Origin: Sabethes cyaneus
Lineage: Eukaryota > Arthropoda > Insecta > Diptera > Culicidae
Direction of reading: 5' to 3'
Assembly (NCBI RefSeq): GCF_943734655.1
Contig: NC_071354.1
Span: forward strand, 198,460,911-198,524,910
Length of the DNA stretch: 64,000 bases
The notes beneath the pieces were generated by a model. That model had not been told where the DNA came from. It saw only the letters and a list, made by a program, of their open reading frames with translations, and did not search any database. The translations under genes were made by a program, and so were the position numbers. Of this stretch, positions 31,794 to 43,559 are shown piece after piece (positions within the stretch are counted from its first letter, which is position 1; each line of letters opens with the position of its first letter).

Positions 31794-32064
31794 TTTGCTG
31801 CACTACCGTTGTAACAACAAGAGTCGGATCAAAAGCGCGCGTATGTATCGGGCTGCTTGCGATTGGCACTATCAGAGTTGATATCACACACGGTAAAACC
31901 GGTATAAACTGCAATGCGAGCGGGTACGTAATCGTCCAATCGACAGAAATTCACCAAATTTAGAAGTAAATTATACGTTTTACACTAGTAATAATTCGAA
32001 AATAAATTAGCGAATACCGAGAACGATGTAAACAAAAACACAGTTGCCAGACGTCACCCTCTCT

Positions 32065-32170
32065 GTAAGTCTCTTTGTAGCGTTAGTAGGATGTATCCAT
32101 GTATGTAATAATATGATTCTTCATGTATACAACCTACATACGCAACGTTTATCAAAGTAGTAACATTGTA
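32065..32170 (+). repeat. Repeat R3, right piece
   Basis: GTAAGTCTCTTTGTAG starts exactly where the CR1-like LINE ends. It continues with GATTCTTCATGTATAC and ATTTATCAAAGTAGTA-type blocks as at 63300-63415. Confidence 0.8.
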
Positions 32171-33840
32171 TACGTTCAATCCTTAACCGATTTTGGAACT
32201 ATATGCATGAATTGATTGAATCTATTTTATTAAAACGAATCGAAGTCACACTAAACCAAATAGTAAATAAATTTTCTTGATCTGTTTCTACGTTAAATAG
32301 TGCTTTTCATCTGGTAATCGGAAGAGGGTATGCGCGAGTTTTCAAAAAGCTGAAAAATTTGTGCAAAACTTTTCTGCAGTTTACAAAAGAAGAATACTGA
32401 TAATAAAGCATTTACAAGTTGCAGATGTTTCGGAAATGGCAGAAAACGTCGTCCGTGACCAATAAACTTATTTCCGCAATTTGGTGGTCGTCCGCAACGG
32501 CGAAAAGTTTAAGTTTTCCCTCGTTGCCTGTGTTATTATGGTATTACCTGGGCAAGAACATATAATAAACTCTTCAATCGTTGTGTGATCCTTTAAAGGA
32601 CCGATTGTTTGATTATCATAACTCTAGCTTGCAATAAACTTGCACTAACGCTAACCTAACCAAACGTTATTCTCTCTTCAGTAAATTGAAGTACCGATAA
32701 CCGCTAACCAGGCACGGCTTGTTGCAGCGGACCAGCCAGAAAGCCTCAGCAGATATGCGATCGACGAAGCTGTTCGTGTATGGTCATGAGTCACGATGAA
32801 ATACTAGTCCAGGTGGTCAACTGCACTGACGTGGCATAATTCTGGTCGTTTTGTTGTTGCGAGCAGCATATTTTCTGCCAATTCCAGAACTCATGCAGCC
32901 AGATATTCCTTCACGACAGCGAGACGAGTGCTCCAGCTCCAACACGCTCAGCATACTTTCCTTTCCTCAGCAACCGATGAGCACGACCAACTGACGACGA
33001 TGTGCACCGTAAGGCAAACGATGTTTCAAATACAACCTTTAAAATTATGCCACGGATGTGACTCGAAAGCTGCCTGTCCGATGTGTCGCAAGCTAGCTGC
33101 ATGCTGATGTGTCGCCAATCAAACCCGCTGATCGACTGACGATGCGCAGTAAAAGCTATATCAGGCAAAACCATACCGTTCACTGACGGATGAGTCGATG
33201 GATTCTCGGGTTTGTTGGCGTCTCGCTTGGTGAATTTGGATGTCTTCGTTGCCTTATCCAGGGAAGCAGCAACAGCTGAAGCTCAACAAATTCGATCGGA
33301 TTCTATAGGGCGTAAATTAAATACAATCATAAGGAAGCTTAATCCATAACTCATATCGTATATATTTCTGTCATCCGTGCTAGGGAAGCATTGACGTGGG
33401 AAGGCAAAACAATGAAAATAATTCAATTTTTTAATGACGCGCATTAAAAATCAATAGTTTTCAATCAATCAATAGTAAAAATCAATAGTAAATATCTTAG
33501 AAATCTATTGAAAATTAACTGAATTATAAGCCGAAGCGTGAAAACGAATTTCCACTTTGATGACGTCATTTGCAACAACCAATCACGAAGCGAGAATTCT
33601 GATAAAACATATGTTTATTTTTTTCAATTTTTCAATAGTTCAACATCAAGAATCCATACTTTTCTTCATTTAAGCCAATTCTTAGAAGATTTTCCAATCG
33701 ATTGGTGTAAGAATATTGAAAATCGATCGGGAAACCATTAAGCCATTACCGTTCAAAACCTGACCACTTTTCGAGAAAGGTTTTTTGGAATTACCCCCTA
33801 TACCAGCTACCTTCTGGAAAGACGTAGTCCTACGTCAAAA
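32171..33840. other. Gene-free stretch, no function assigned
   Basis: 32690-33260 has balanced base composition and short frames on both strands, but none carries a domain I know. The rest is A+T-rich. AGACGTAGTCCTACGTCA at 33822 is a short palindrome shared with repeat R3 at about 61220. Confidence 0.4.
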
Positions 33841-33844
33841 GCAT

Positions 33845-34015
33845 TTAAATAGAACTCAGCTCACTTTGATTGATCGCGTATGAGAGGTAACAAACTAAAA
33901 TATTAGGGAATAACTAATTTTGCATTGTGTGTCATAAAAATCGCTGATATTTTTAATAATTTGTGTTGAATAGGACGGGAATAGGCAATTACGACGAAGC
34001 AGCAACATACCCTAA
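33845..34015 (-). mobile_element. CAAGTAGGGT-family fragment
   Basis: The reverse strand aligns with 54112-54285: TAGGGTATGTTGCTGC, GTCGTAATTGCCTATTCCCG, ATTAAAAATATCAGC, ATACGCGATCAATCAAAGTG. Only the first quarter of the element is present, the part missing from 27145-27640. Confidence 0.8.
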
Positions 34016-34019
34016 TTGT

Positions 34020-35630
34020 ACTTTGACGACCTTGTAGTTATTAGAAAAATTTTGATCTGTTTCTTATTCGAGCCCTAAGGACGAAAATCAAACTCCGTTT
34101 GTAATTCGCTAATTTTTTATTTGTCGTGGAATGTTGAAGTAATACTACTTCCTTCCTAAACACGATTTCTTAATTAATATCGTACTTAGTTGCCAGTAAG
34201 TCTACCCTGTGATAAATGCCTATGCCAATATATGTCGGCGAATCTCGCTCTCTTTAAACATAAGGAATTTCTTTCTACATAAACACGCTATGCTGCAGCC
34301 AGACGTATAAATGATGCATTCATGAATGAAGTGAGACAAAAAGTCTGTCGTGCACTTAGCGATTCAATACTCATATCAGACCGCGTTGGTTGCTGCGTTC
34401 GTTTGCTGACAGTGCACCAAAGGAACGGGATTACATAACTTCGTTGTCACGCAGCGGCCAAAGACCGAGGACGCCCGCCCCGACCGACAGCGGCAAAACG
34501 ATCGTGAAGAAAGCTGACAAGTACAAATATGCGAATGGGCTAATCTTGATCTTGATCGAGACTGTTTGGTCCCTGAGTGGCCCGTCCTCTGGTACTGGAC
34601 GGGTACTGAGCCTTGATAATTGATCTTTCCAACCCACACTGCTGACTGGTGGTTGACTGCGTTTGTGCGATCGTTGGAATTTTCGTACCTACCACCAACC
34701 AGCGAGAAATGGATCATTGAGAAGATAGCTGTAGATCTTCCTGAAATTCTCCCCAAATTTATTGGAACCTAACTTGAACCGTCACAATGGATCAAATAAC
34801 TGGTCGCAGTGGAGAATGTACCCAACAAGGAAAAAAATTTAAACCATTTTCTAGATTTTGTTTTGAACAACTCTGAGCGTGTTTCTAAGCCTCTACAAAT
34901 CCCATTACAGATTCCACTTAACCTTCATACCTTTTCTTTGCAAATGATTGTTTCTGTCACAATATTTTTCGTAGTGAGTGGTGAGTACCAATTTGCTGTG
35001 CGCTGTGCCTTACTACGCACATCGTCGACAATATGTCTGCAATGACACAAACCGACGTCATATACACACTTCGAAAAAATCTTGTAATTTTACGTGTTCT
35101 GACCTGCACATAAATAGATCATCGTAAAGCATTTAAAATTACGTGTTATTTCACTTAAAGGCTTGTTTATTACCTGTGGATTGATGTAAAAATATATCTT
35201 TAAAAACGGGTTAGGCTGTTTACGTTTAATTTAATGGAAAAATATATCGGATTTCAGTTTACGTCGAATGTGAGATTCATTTTTTCGTTCTGTGTATACC
35301 GACTTGTCAGCCGCCTTTGATAAGCATCGATGATTGTAGATATTTGAGTTGCTATCGACTGTAACGTATTATTTGGATTTATTTTTTCGGCTCATCAGTC
35401 ATACAAAAATGAAAACGAAATATTACTAATTTTCCTTTAACGTTTCGACAATATATTTTGTCATTTTCAAAAGGTCTGTATGGATAGGGTACACAAAATA
35501 CATATATTACACATTAATCTAAGCGATATTTTACAGATATTTTAGAAACGGATTTTTCTCAGTGTACTTACAATAGTTTTTCGTTTTGTCTTGTCTATGT
35601 CGATGTCGTCATTATGCGTTATAAATATTG
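34020..35630. other. No recognisable feature
   Basis: The open frames at 34376-34810 lie on both strands with biased Ser/Arg composition and no domain. No inverted repeat or RNA structure stands out. Confidence 0.4.
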
Positions 35631-35634
35631 TCCT

Positions 35635-35840
35635 TGTCCTATTCCGAAGGGTAGTCATCACGGACCGCTCATATTCCTACTCTGTTTCAATAACATAAAC
35701 CTCGTGCTTGAAGTACCACGATTATCATGGGCCGAAGGATGATCTAAAAATATTCTCCCGTATCCGCTCAACTGAAAACTGCCTCGCACTTCAACGCCAG
35801 CTGCATGTCTTCGCTAATTGGTGTACCTTAAACCAAATAT
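35635..35840 (+). pseudogene. LINE reverse-transcriptase relic
   Basis: The plus strand encodes GPLIFLLCFNNINLVLE, then the active-site zone with one frameshift, then DDLKIFSRIRSTENCLALQR and VFANWCTLNQ. This is the YADDLKIF region of a Jockey- or CR1-type reverse transcriptase. The Tyr-Ala of the active site is replaced by a garbled GAAGGATGAT stretch. About 65 residues survive. Confidence 0.78.
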
Positions 35841-35989
35841 ACTATATTAACAATATAGTTCACTCCTCTATAATCCTGAAGACATGACTACTAGCGCCAT
35901 TGCGGCATAAAAGGTTACCAAAGTACACCGTAAATTGAACACGTCTTTCGGAAACAACTCAACTTTCAGTATACAGTTTAGCCATTTCT

Positions 35990-36112
35990 AGATAGACTTA
36001 ACAAAAGGGCGAATGTCACAAATGTAACCCAAACGGATGAGTTATTTTCTGCTGGACCAGTATAAGAAAATCAGCTCTCGCTCGGTTTGTTCACGTTTGC
36101 CACATTTTCTGG
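35990..36112 (-). mobile_element. Small hairpin MITE, copy 1 (diverged)
   Basis: TTAACAAAAGGGCGAATGTC opens this copy, and GAGTTATTTTCTGCTGGACCAG marks the middle. It aligns in reverse with 36193-36338. The far end (TTTGCCACATTTTCTGG) has diverged from the inverted-repeat consensus. Confidence 0.75.
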
Positions 36113-36192
36113 TATGCTGGTTCTATCTTCAATTCAATTCAATTCAATTCTCCATCATTCCTTTTACACTCATGGAATTACGCATATGAAGA

Positions 36193-36338
36193 TAGAATCA
36201 ACAAAAGGGCGAATGCCGCAAGCGTAAAATACCATTTGAGAGTTGATTTTGCTAGGCTCGTCCAGCAAAAAATAACTCACGCGTTTTGTTTACACCTGCG
36301 GCATTCGCCCTTTTGTTAACTCTATTGAGATATGTGAG
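36193..36338. mobile_element. Small hairpin MITE, copy 2 (complete)
   Basis: AACAAAAGGGCGAATGCCGC at the left is exactly inverted at the right as GCGGCATTCGCCCTTTTGTT, and the pairing extends to TAGAATC/AACTCTA. The element is about 140 bases. An (AATTC)4 microsatellite lies just upstream at about 36130. Confidence 0.88.
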
Positions 36339-36684
36339 TGTAAATGAAGAATTATTGTCAAAAATCTTTCTGTTCCTCACACTCTTTAATGATTTCCTGA
36401 CCTTGCTTGTTTTGAAGACTAATCATTTACTGGTGGCAGCACCTTATTTTCGTAGCCGCGTATTAAGTGAAAATTTACTAGACGGTTTAAAATAAAATCG
36501 TTGCTACAATTTAAACATTTGGTTGGATCGCTAAAACCAAGGCTTTTGTCAATTTTTCGTATAACAAACTAATCCGGTTAGTTTTATTATTGTTCAAGTG
36601 CTAAATTTGTGAAATGGGTCGCATATACTATGCAGTTTCTGGATGTTCCAGTTTAAAAGAAACTTCCTCCACTTTGAGTATAGT

Positions 36685-37125
36685 CACAGAGAACAGACAT
36701 CCAAGCGAAAGGTCCCCACTTGGATAAAACTTATGTCAAATTAGTTGGGAAACTATAGTGATGATGTCGCTGAAGGCGCAGAAAATTCTACACTAAACTC
36801 ACAACAGCTAGCTTCTGGCGCTAGCATAACGCTTATTGTCCATATATAGTAGCGCCAGAGGAGCCAAAGGTTGTCAGTCTGCAAATCAAAAGAATCATTT
36901 AGTTGGGAAACTATAGTGGTGGTGACGCTAGCATATTAGGTGATTTTAATTTGAAATTTTATCCAAGAATTACCGAAAAATTTGTTCCTGAATGGATGTC
37001 TGTTCTCTGTGGTATAGTATAGAATTTTATGCGCCTTTAGCGACACCATCACTATAGTTTCCCAACTAATTTGACATAAGTTTTATCCAAGTGGGGACCT
37101 TTCGCTTGGATGTCTGTTCTCTGTG
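36685..37125. mobile_element. Long-TIR MITE X (CACAGAGAACAG termini)
   Basis: The first ~100 bases from CACAGAGAACAGACATCC are repeated in reverse at 37025-37125 with only two or three differences, and the weaker arm pairing extends to AGAAAATTCTACAC. The loop is occupied by repeat Y (36826-37012). It is non-coding. The same terminal motif occurs at the end of both Y copies, so X and Y probably use the same transposase. Confidence 0.88.
36826..37012 (+). repeat. Repeat Y, copy 1
   Basis: This is 187 bases from ATAACGCTTATTGTCC to CTGTTCTCTGTGG, matching 37274-37460 with four substitutions and no gap by eye (about 98%). The end CTGTTCTCTGTG is the terminal motif of MITE X. It includes TTAGTTGGGAAACTA, also present in the X arms. 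Confidence 0.85.
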
Positions 37126-37273
37126 ATTTTACTACGAAATTTCGCAAGCATTTTAAGATTAAGGAGTCTAAGAACACATGCAAAAATTTCGAAAGAAGCT
37201 TTTAGCATAAAGTGACCAGATTTTTTTGAATGAATGCGGGACATATTAAATGGCTTATTTGCTTATTTGGACT

Positions 37274-37460
37274 ATAACGCTTATAGTCCATATATAGTAG
37301 CGCCAGAGGAGCCAAAGGTTGTCAGTGTGCAAATCAAAAGAATCATTTAGTTGGGAAACTACAGTGGTGGTGACGCTAGCATATTAGGTGATTTTAATTT
37401 GAAATTTTATCCAAGAATTTCCGAAAAATTTGTTCCTGAATGGATGTCTGTTCTCTGTGG
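37274..37460 (+). repeat. Repeat Y, copy 2
   Basis: Second copy of the 187-base unit at 36826-37012, in direct orientation, outside MITE X. The sequence before it (GCTTATTTGCTTATTTGG) is unrelated to that before copy 1. Confidence 0.85.
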
Positions 37461-38860
37461 TTCTCACTCAAAAACTAGCTATCTTCAATAATTTACACGG
37501 AAAACTGTCAACCGACTCCACTTTCTCTCTATGCCGGTTTCATGCTACCGGCGACTGTCTAACGCATATTACACATTACAGTCAAGTTCTCTAATATACT
37601 GACACGACCCCCCCCCCCCCCCGCATTATTTGATGTCAGGACCGACCGGCCGGTTTTTGCAATTTTCAGACTTGGCAACCCTAGCTATAACGTGTTTAAA
37701 TACAGCAATGTAATACTTACGCACTTTGTGAAAAAAGTTGCACTCATCAATCTCTTTAAGCTTGGATAGCTCGCTTGTAACATTATCGCTAAAATTATAA
37801 TATTTTCGTCCTGTATGCATCTAGCTCTGTATGCATCATATGGATGAGTGGCTTCTCCCTCTGAAAGAAACCTAAAAATATAAAAAAGAGATAAAATCTC
37901 ACAATACATGCTTTAGTTTTGTTTTGCGAATAGCTCTAATAGTAAATAGTTTTGCAAATAACTCTAGTTGTTCAATAGTCGCACGATTTTGACATACGAT
38001 AGTAATTTTTTGAAAGGTACGAAGTTTATGAAATACTCTAGTAATGCATGCCATTTTAGAAAAATCAGATTCGCTGAATCTTCTAGGGTTATCCATCTCA
38101 AAGATACGTGCTTGATGAAGCGATTTGTAGACAATCCTAGCTGTACTTGCAGCTATTCAAAATCTTCCAAACTTGAGGGCCAACTTTTAGAGAAATAATA
38201 AACTGCAATTATTAGCTCCGAAGCGTCTTTCCCAATTCTTAACTCAATTCCTCGAGTCGCTTCAGGAAACCGTTATGTAAACCGTGAATGTTACAAGTTT
38301 CAACATTTAACAGTGACGTTATTCGTTCTTCATCAATCGTTCAACTTTTTTATTACCGTTTGGTTCATGAATTTCTATAATTATGCACGAACAGATACTG
38401 AAACAAAAATCGGTGTGAATTATTTATACCAAGCATCAGCGATTTTTCAATCAAGTGAAATATTCCGCATTGCATCGTTAAGACAGATTGCATAGATAAA
38501 TGTGCAATTCTAAAAAAACATCTTACCTGAAAATAAAAAAAAAGAAAACTTTTTTCCCGAAAAAATTTTACTATAAATTTAATTTCCCACAGATATATAT
38601 ATTTTGCCCACGACTTACAGGCTTCAGCAATGTTCGAACTTTTGAACCGGCTTAAAACTCTCTTTTAGTTTCATAGTCGTGAACAGAGCTGCGAATATGC
38701 GTTTTTGACGGACTATGTCTTACCGCAGAGTGTGCTTCCATAAAAAGTTTCCTTTTATAAGAAAAGGAACAAAACCTTCCAACCCAACGGGTCGAATAAT
38801 ATTCTTTACGATATTTAAACCTATACCAATTAGATATCTGTGTTCGGGAAGTACGCCAGT
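37461..38860. other. No gene seen; poly-C run
   Basis: There is a run of 14 C at about 37609-37622. The remaining sequence is A+T-rich with no coding frame I can support. At 38590 CCCACGACTTACAGGCTTC resembles part of the 10968-11163 palindrome arm (CCTACGACTTGCAGGCTTCC). Confidence 0.4.
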
Positions 38861-38869
38861 TCTTGCCTG

Positions 38870-39010
38870 CGAAAGGGTACATTCCACGAAAAGGTTTTCC
38901 GTGAAATGGTACATTCCACGTAAGGTTTTTCGCGAAATGGTATTCGGCAATATGTTATACAATCACGGCGAATATTGCTATCCGCATTATTTTATCAGGC
39001 TAAGCAATGT
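38870..39010 (+). repeat. Internal fragment of Helitron-like element
   Basis: This aligns with 46680-46865: two tandem blocks of TTTTCCGTGAAATGGTACAT, then TAAGGTTTTTCGCGAAATGG, then GGCGAATATT...GCTATCCGC and TTTTATCAGGCTAAG. The flanking parts of that element are absent. Confidence 0.78.
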
Positions 39011-39124
39011 ACAATGGGCAAAAACGAGCTCGTAATCCCAAGTATTAGAAGCCGCTGGTTTGGAATCTTACAAGATACCTATTCTTATGTAAAAAAATGC
39101 GGGAAATCGATTGGTGACGGTTTC

Positions 39125-39998
39125 ATTCTGCGCAGATTTCGGGAAGTGGTCCGTTTTGCTCTATTTTCCCTAAAAATCATGATAAAAGCTAATTAAACAG
39201 TATAAAAACTTATTTGCCGCCCGTGAAACGAACTCAAATAGCTTCCAAATTTTGTCAAAACATCGGAAGAATCAAATCCCATCCATTCCATACTGTGCGA
39301 AATGCAGGTATAGTCTATTTTGCCCAATTTACCCCTAAATACACAGTAAAACCTAATTAGAGCGATTAAAACTAATTCAAAGACAGGGGATAAACTCGAA
39401 TAGTACCAGTTTACTCGAAAGACATCAGGAGAGTTGTTTGTCATCGATTTAGTAGCGTGATGAATTCACAATCGGTCCGTTTTGCCAGATTCTCTCCTAG
39501 ATCTACAAAAACATGTTCTTTTGCTGTTGCGTAAAAAATCGTAATTTTTCAACGATGGTGTCTTTGGAGAAGTTTATCAATATAATACAGCGCATCTTTT
39601 CAAACTATCAAGGTAATCTCATATTCATCTATCAGGGTGATACAAACTTTTGTTTTTTTTGAATTCGTCCAAAAAATTTTTTTTATTCAGAAAAATTATA
39701 AAAAACATAAAATGCACATTTCTTTTGAAGGTTGTTTTTGCCTTTGTTAGTTTCAATTGCTTTAATTAAGTTATCTATGTATATGGGGGTGAATTGGCAA
39801 AATGGACTATTCTTGCATTTCGCACAGTATGGAATGGATGGAATTTGATTCTTCCGATGTTTTGACAAAATTTGGAAGCTATTTGAGGTCGTTTCACAGG
39901 CGGCATATAAGTTTTTATACTGTTTAATTAGCTTTTATCATGATTTTTTGCGAAAATAGGGCAAAATGGACCACTTCCTGAAGTTCGCGCAAGGTGGT
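39125..39998. mobile_element. Foldback element with ~220-bp arms
   Basis: 39125-39345 is the reverse complement of 39776-39995 at roughly 90% by eye (landmarks: AATTAAACAGTATAAAAACT, CAAATAGCTTCCAAATTTTG, CATCCATTCCATACTGTGCG). The spacer of ~430 bases includes the interspersed repeat 39545-39680. TTTTGCCC or GGCAAAATGGAC boxes occur at both edges of each arm. It is non-coding. Confidence 0.83.
39545..39680. repeat. Interspersed repeat shared with 10789-10920
   Basis: GATGGTGTCTTTGGAGAAG, then ACAGCGCATCTTTTC, then ATCAGGGTGATACAAAC and TTTTGTTTTTTTTG match the copy near 10.8 kb in the same order. It is the spacer of the foldback element. Confidence 0.75.
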
Positions 39999-40670
39999 AC
40001 CACAAACAATTGATTTCTTGTGTATTTTACTATCAGCCACGGACGCTGCTCTCGCTCATCACTGCAATCCAGCAGTCGATGCCGCAAGTGCTGTCACTCT
40101 TACCCGCGTGTGTGAGCGATAGCGTGAGCAGAAGAAGAAAAGATAAAGTGATGCAAAACCTGAATGTATACATCTTAGTGTGCCACTCACGATCAACGAG
40201 CTGTTGGCTCTGGCGTGCCTCGTGAGTGGGCTGTGCCGGAAAACGCTAGGAGGCAGTGCGCTCGCGAGTATGTAAGTATCAGAATGTATGCATACAGCAT
40301 ACAGGGAGTAGAATGTAAGCCAGTAAGCCTTAAATGCTATTGTTCTCATACTCGCTCGCGTGAGAGTGAGCATCGTTTGCTTTTCACTCGGTTTGTAACG
40401 TTGATCTCGACTAACCTAAGGTGCATCCGACCGGAACGACCACGAAAACACCCGCATATAAGAGCAACGCAACGACTAATTCTACTATTATGCTATTATC
40501 TAATGATGGATACGTATTTTGATCTCAACGTGAGATATTCGTGAATATCAATACTTAGACTATTTTTGGTATAGCATTTAAGGTCTATTTAAGGTCTCAT
40601 GTAATCTATTAAGACGCTCAGATAAACAATGGTTAATTTAGAATCTATCGCTTCCCCGAGAAAGTAATAT
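39999..40670. other. No recognisable feature
   Basis: 40080-40450 contains alternating CGTGAGYG/CTCGCTCGCG words, some inverted (GTGTGTGAGCGATAGCGTGAGC against CTCGCTCGCGTGAGAGTGAGC). I cannot support a gene or a defined element. Confidence 0.35.
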
Positions 40671-40679
40671 GGGGCCTTT

Positions 40680-40860
40680 ACTCTTCATGCAATACCAGTT
40701 GAGGCCGTATGCATACCTATTAACGCTGACGATGTTAAAGTGCACCTAAACATGTGTTCTGTCAAAGTTGATGCCTTCGTGGACCGGTGCGAGTTAAACT
40801 ACTTGATTTTGAGCATAGCAAAGTGTGACTTACATTTGCTTTGTAGAGTCTAATGCTGTG
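40680..40860 (+). pseudogene. LINE reverse-transcriptase relic (short)
   Basis: The plus strand near 40725-40840 reads NADDVKVHLNMCSV...VDAFVDRCELNYLILSIAKCD. This matches the pattern from the ADD active site through the WC-x-NxLxLxxxKC motif of CR1/Jockey-type reverse transcriptases. The Tyr before ADD is replaced by Asn and bases are missing between the blocks. Confidence 0.55.
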
Positions 40861-42486
40861 AAAATAATTTGCATAGAAAATCGCCTAAAAAGTGTTAAAT
40901 TCAAATGAATTTTAGAGGAAGTTAATGATTGTCTTCAATGACGGCAATTTATGGGCAAGATTTTACAGATAACAAAGCTGAGAGCAATTATCATCAAGTT
41001 CAGGATCTTTGAAAGGTAGTTTTTATACTGAAACTTACAGGTTAACCGGATAGACTTGACACAAAATCTACCTTCATAAGTGTGATTATAAAATTCTGAT
41101 AAAATGGAGCCCGACTTATAATTAAGCATAATATCGAAACCTCGACGGGTAAAGTCGAAATGTTTGATATTTAACTTCAAACCTGTCTATCTATCGTATG
41201 CTCCAATAAACAAATTGGCCAATATTTGAAGATCTTATCCAAGTAAAATAAAACTACACTAAAGCCCAAGCCAGTATTCGAAGTCTATCGGAAAACTCGC
41301 TGGAACAAGTCCCAGTACCAAGAGCTGGTGCGAAACATTTGAATTGTCCAAGATTAGATCTAATTGAATTTGTATGTTTGCAAGTACTCCGTCGTGGGCT
41401 TACCTGTACGGTGTAGATGCAGCCACGGTGCCGACATGCCGCCGCCATTAGGGTTGACTTATGCGGAAACGTGGGCAATTTCAATTCTCTAATTGGGCTT
41501 TGTTACCCTGTGATACCTGTTGAGGTATCTGCTGCATCGGGTCCGCCAGCGGTGGATGCATTTTCAGTGCGATTTATGCAAATTTTAATTATAATTCCTT
41601 TTTAGGGTACACTTAATGCCGATGCCAGTACATTCCACTCGGCAGGAGCTTACCTGACGATGGCAGTCAGCAGTTATCTGACACTGTACACTGACATGAC
41701 TTGACATCGGACAAGATAGAGGAAGACGACTGCGAGGCCATCTGTCATGTATCCGATACTCTATTGTCAATCGCGATTATAATAGGTAAAGATTGTCATC
41801 TGATTGATAGCTCCGGCTTGACAGTTTAATCAATCGAAAGCGGAAAATCGTCAGCTTAATGGGGTTAAGCGCTTCAATTTAAATGAAAGCACCAATGTCA
41901 GGGTTTGGAATTTGTAAATCACATTTTCATTCAATAAACAATATTCATCTTGGCATTTAAAATAGTAACATAAAACAAACAAATTATCATTGAAATCGCA
42001 TACTTAATGGCAAAGACGTAAGACGTTCCAAAGAGCACACTGATTCTGCGAGAATTAATAGTGCAATTACGAGAAAGTAGAACAACCGATGAAAGAAATT
42101 GCATAACCAACAACCACCAGGCCCCCATCAATAGACAGTGACGGAGTGTGCAACCGCAATTAGTCGATTATCACTTGACGGCAATCTCTTCCCTGTGTGC
42201 CTCCCTCCTGCAGCATAGTACATAGTATAAATAATAGTCGATCCAGAACAAATGGCTCATTTAACAAACGACTTAATTATATATCACGGACGCATGAGGA
42301 AGAAAATCGCATAAACGACTGGCGAGTATGTTATTGAAATAAAGTAGAATAGGAAGAATGCAAGTTGGGAGCATCTGTTCAACATTACATGCAGGCCGAC
42401 GCGCGAAAGTGATTCGATTCAAGGAAGTTTTGCCTGCCAAGATGGTCGTCGTATTCGAAAATAGTTTGCCAATGGAATCAATGAAC
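40861..42486. other. Gene-free stretch, no function assigned
   Basis: Neither strand has a convincing coding frame or inverted-repeat element. 41250-41760 has more balanced composition and several short frames without recognisable domains. Confidence 0.4.
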
Positions 42487-43021
42487 AGAGTAGGACGGGG
42501 CATAAGTGCGATGCTGGAAGTTGTCACCAATTTTCACGAGATATAAAGAAGCATAACATAGCTTATAATGATGCAATTACTCAATGTCTTCACTTCAGTT
42601 TATAGTTTAATATAAATCATCTAGAGTAATAGTGTAATGCAACATAAATTCTCCATGTTTCCATGGTCAAGTGCCAAATCGTACTTTTGCCCCATCAGCG
42701 GGGTAAAAATGCGAATAGCACGGGGCAAAAGTGCGAAGTTTGATTCATGAAATTAGCGCAGCAGTAGATAACAAAACCATAATATCTTCAATTTGCGATG
42801 TGTTTTGGTAAGGAATATTCTTAATTTGCACCTTTCCTATTTTCCGCTGGCGCACTGCAGCCTCCATCAGATCGAAACATACCAAACGGTTTTTTTGTTT
42901 CACCAGCGAATAGACACTGTTTTCCTTCGGTCAGCATCTCTAGAGCACACAGTTTTCGGCAGATCTGCCATTTCTAGTATCTGTAATATAGTACCTAAAA
43001 CTGTATATAATTAAGTTTTTA

Positions 43022-43440
43022 TGACGGTAGATTTTACAATTTACCGAGGAAACGGTAAAAGAAAGTAATGAAACAAAGAGTTGATAGAACCTAACAGATT
43101 GAAACCAGGCGTGGAAGGGAAAGAGCGAAAGATGAGGGGGAAGGAATGGTCATATGAAGCAATGCTTAAGAAGTTGTGTACCGTAATCTTTTATCCAAGC
43201 TGGGGGATTCCATGGATCGAACCAAGCTGTAATCGGAGCATTACAGCTGAATTCGAACCCTCTACTCCCACCAAGACATGTGGCTCGCCACAGAGGTGCT
43301 GGACAAAAGAGAGCCTTCACAACCCACTTATTAAGCGTGCGACGTATTATAAACTCTACCAACACTTGTCAGGTTGAGTTATTTTTAGACACAAATGTTC
43401 CTCTTCCTCCGTCTACTGTAAAAAACACTGACGGTTGGTC
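43022..43440. mobile_element. ~400-bp MITE with paired TTCGA boxes, copy 2
   Basis: The ends ACGGTAGATTTTACAAT...ACCGAGGAA and TTCCTCCGTCTACTGTAAAA are inverted. The centre has AAGCTGTAATCGGAGCATTACAGCT with GATCGAACC and GAATTCGAACCC boxes on either side, as in 19974-20357. It lies inside copy B of the A/B element. Confidence 0.75.
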
Positions 43441-43484
43441 TGTTCCATACGAACGGAGTCTTTCCCTGAACACCCGCATTGAGA

Positions 43485-43556
43485 ATCGCGGCTAACACGC
43501 TGACAGACGAACAGCGTCGCGCGGAGTACCTTGTAAGCAGGGATGCCACATATAAT
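43485..43556 (+). repeat. Tigger-relic 3' flank, second copy
   Basis: CGCGGCTAACACGCTGACAG, then ACGAACAGCGTCGCGCGGAGTACCTTGTAAG, matches the reverse strand of 20400-20470, which contains the stop codon and 3' flank of the pogo/Tigger-type relic. Only about 70 bases are shared. It could be the terminus of the same transposon family. Confidence 0.55.
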
Positions 43557-43559
43557 TCT

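Larger units (their letters stand above)
27693..32064 (-). mobile_element. Near-complete CR1-like LINE with PHD ORF1
   Basis: The element runs right to left: a 5' UTR of about 270 bases (32064-31794), ORF1 with a PHD finger, ORF2 with endonuclease and reverse transcriptase, a 3' UTR of about 75 bases and a short AATAAAC-type repeat at the 3' end (about 27701-27720). A PHD finger in ORF1 is a known feature of CR1-group LINEs. It interrupts repeat R3, which gives its edges. One frameshift in ORF2 is the only clear lesion, so it is young. Confidence 0.88.
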
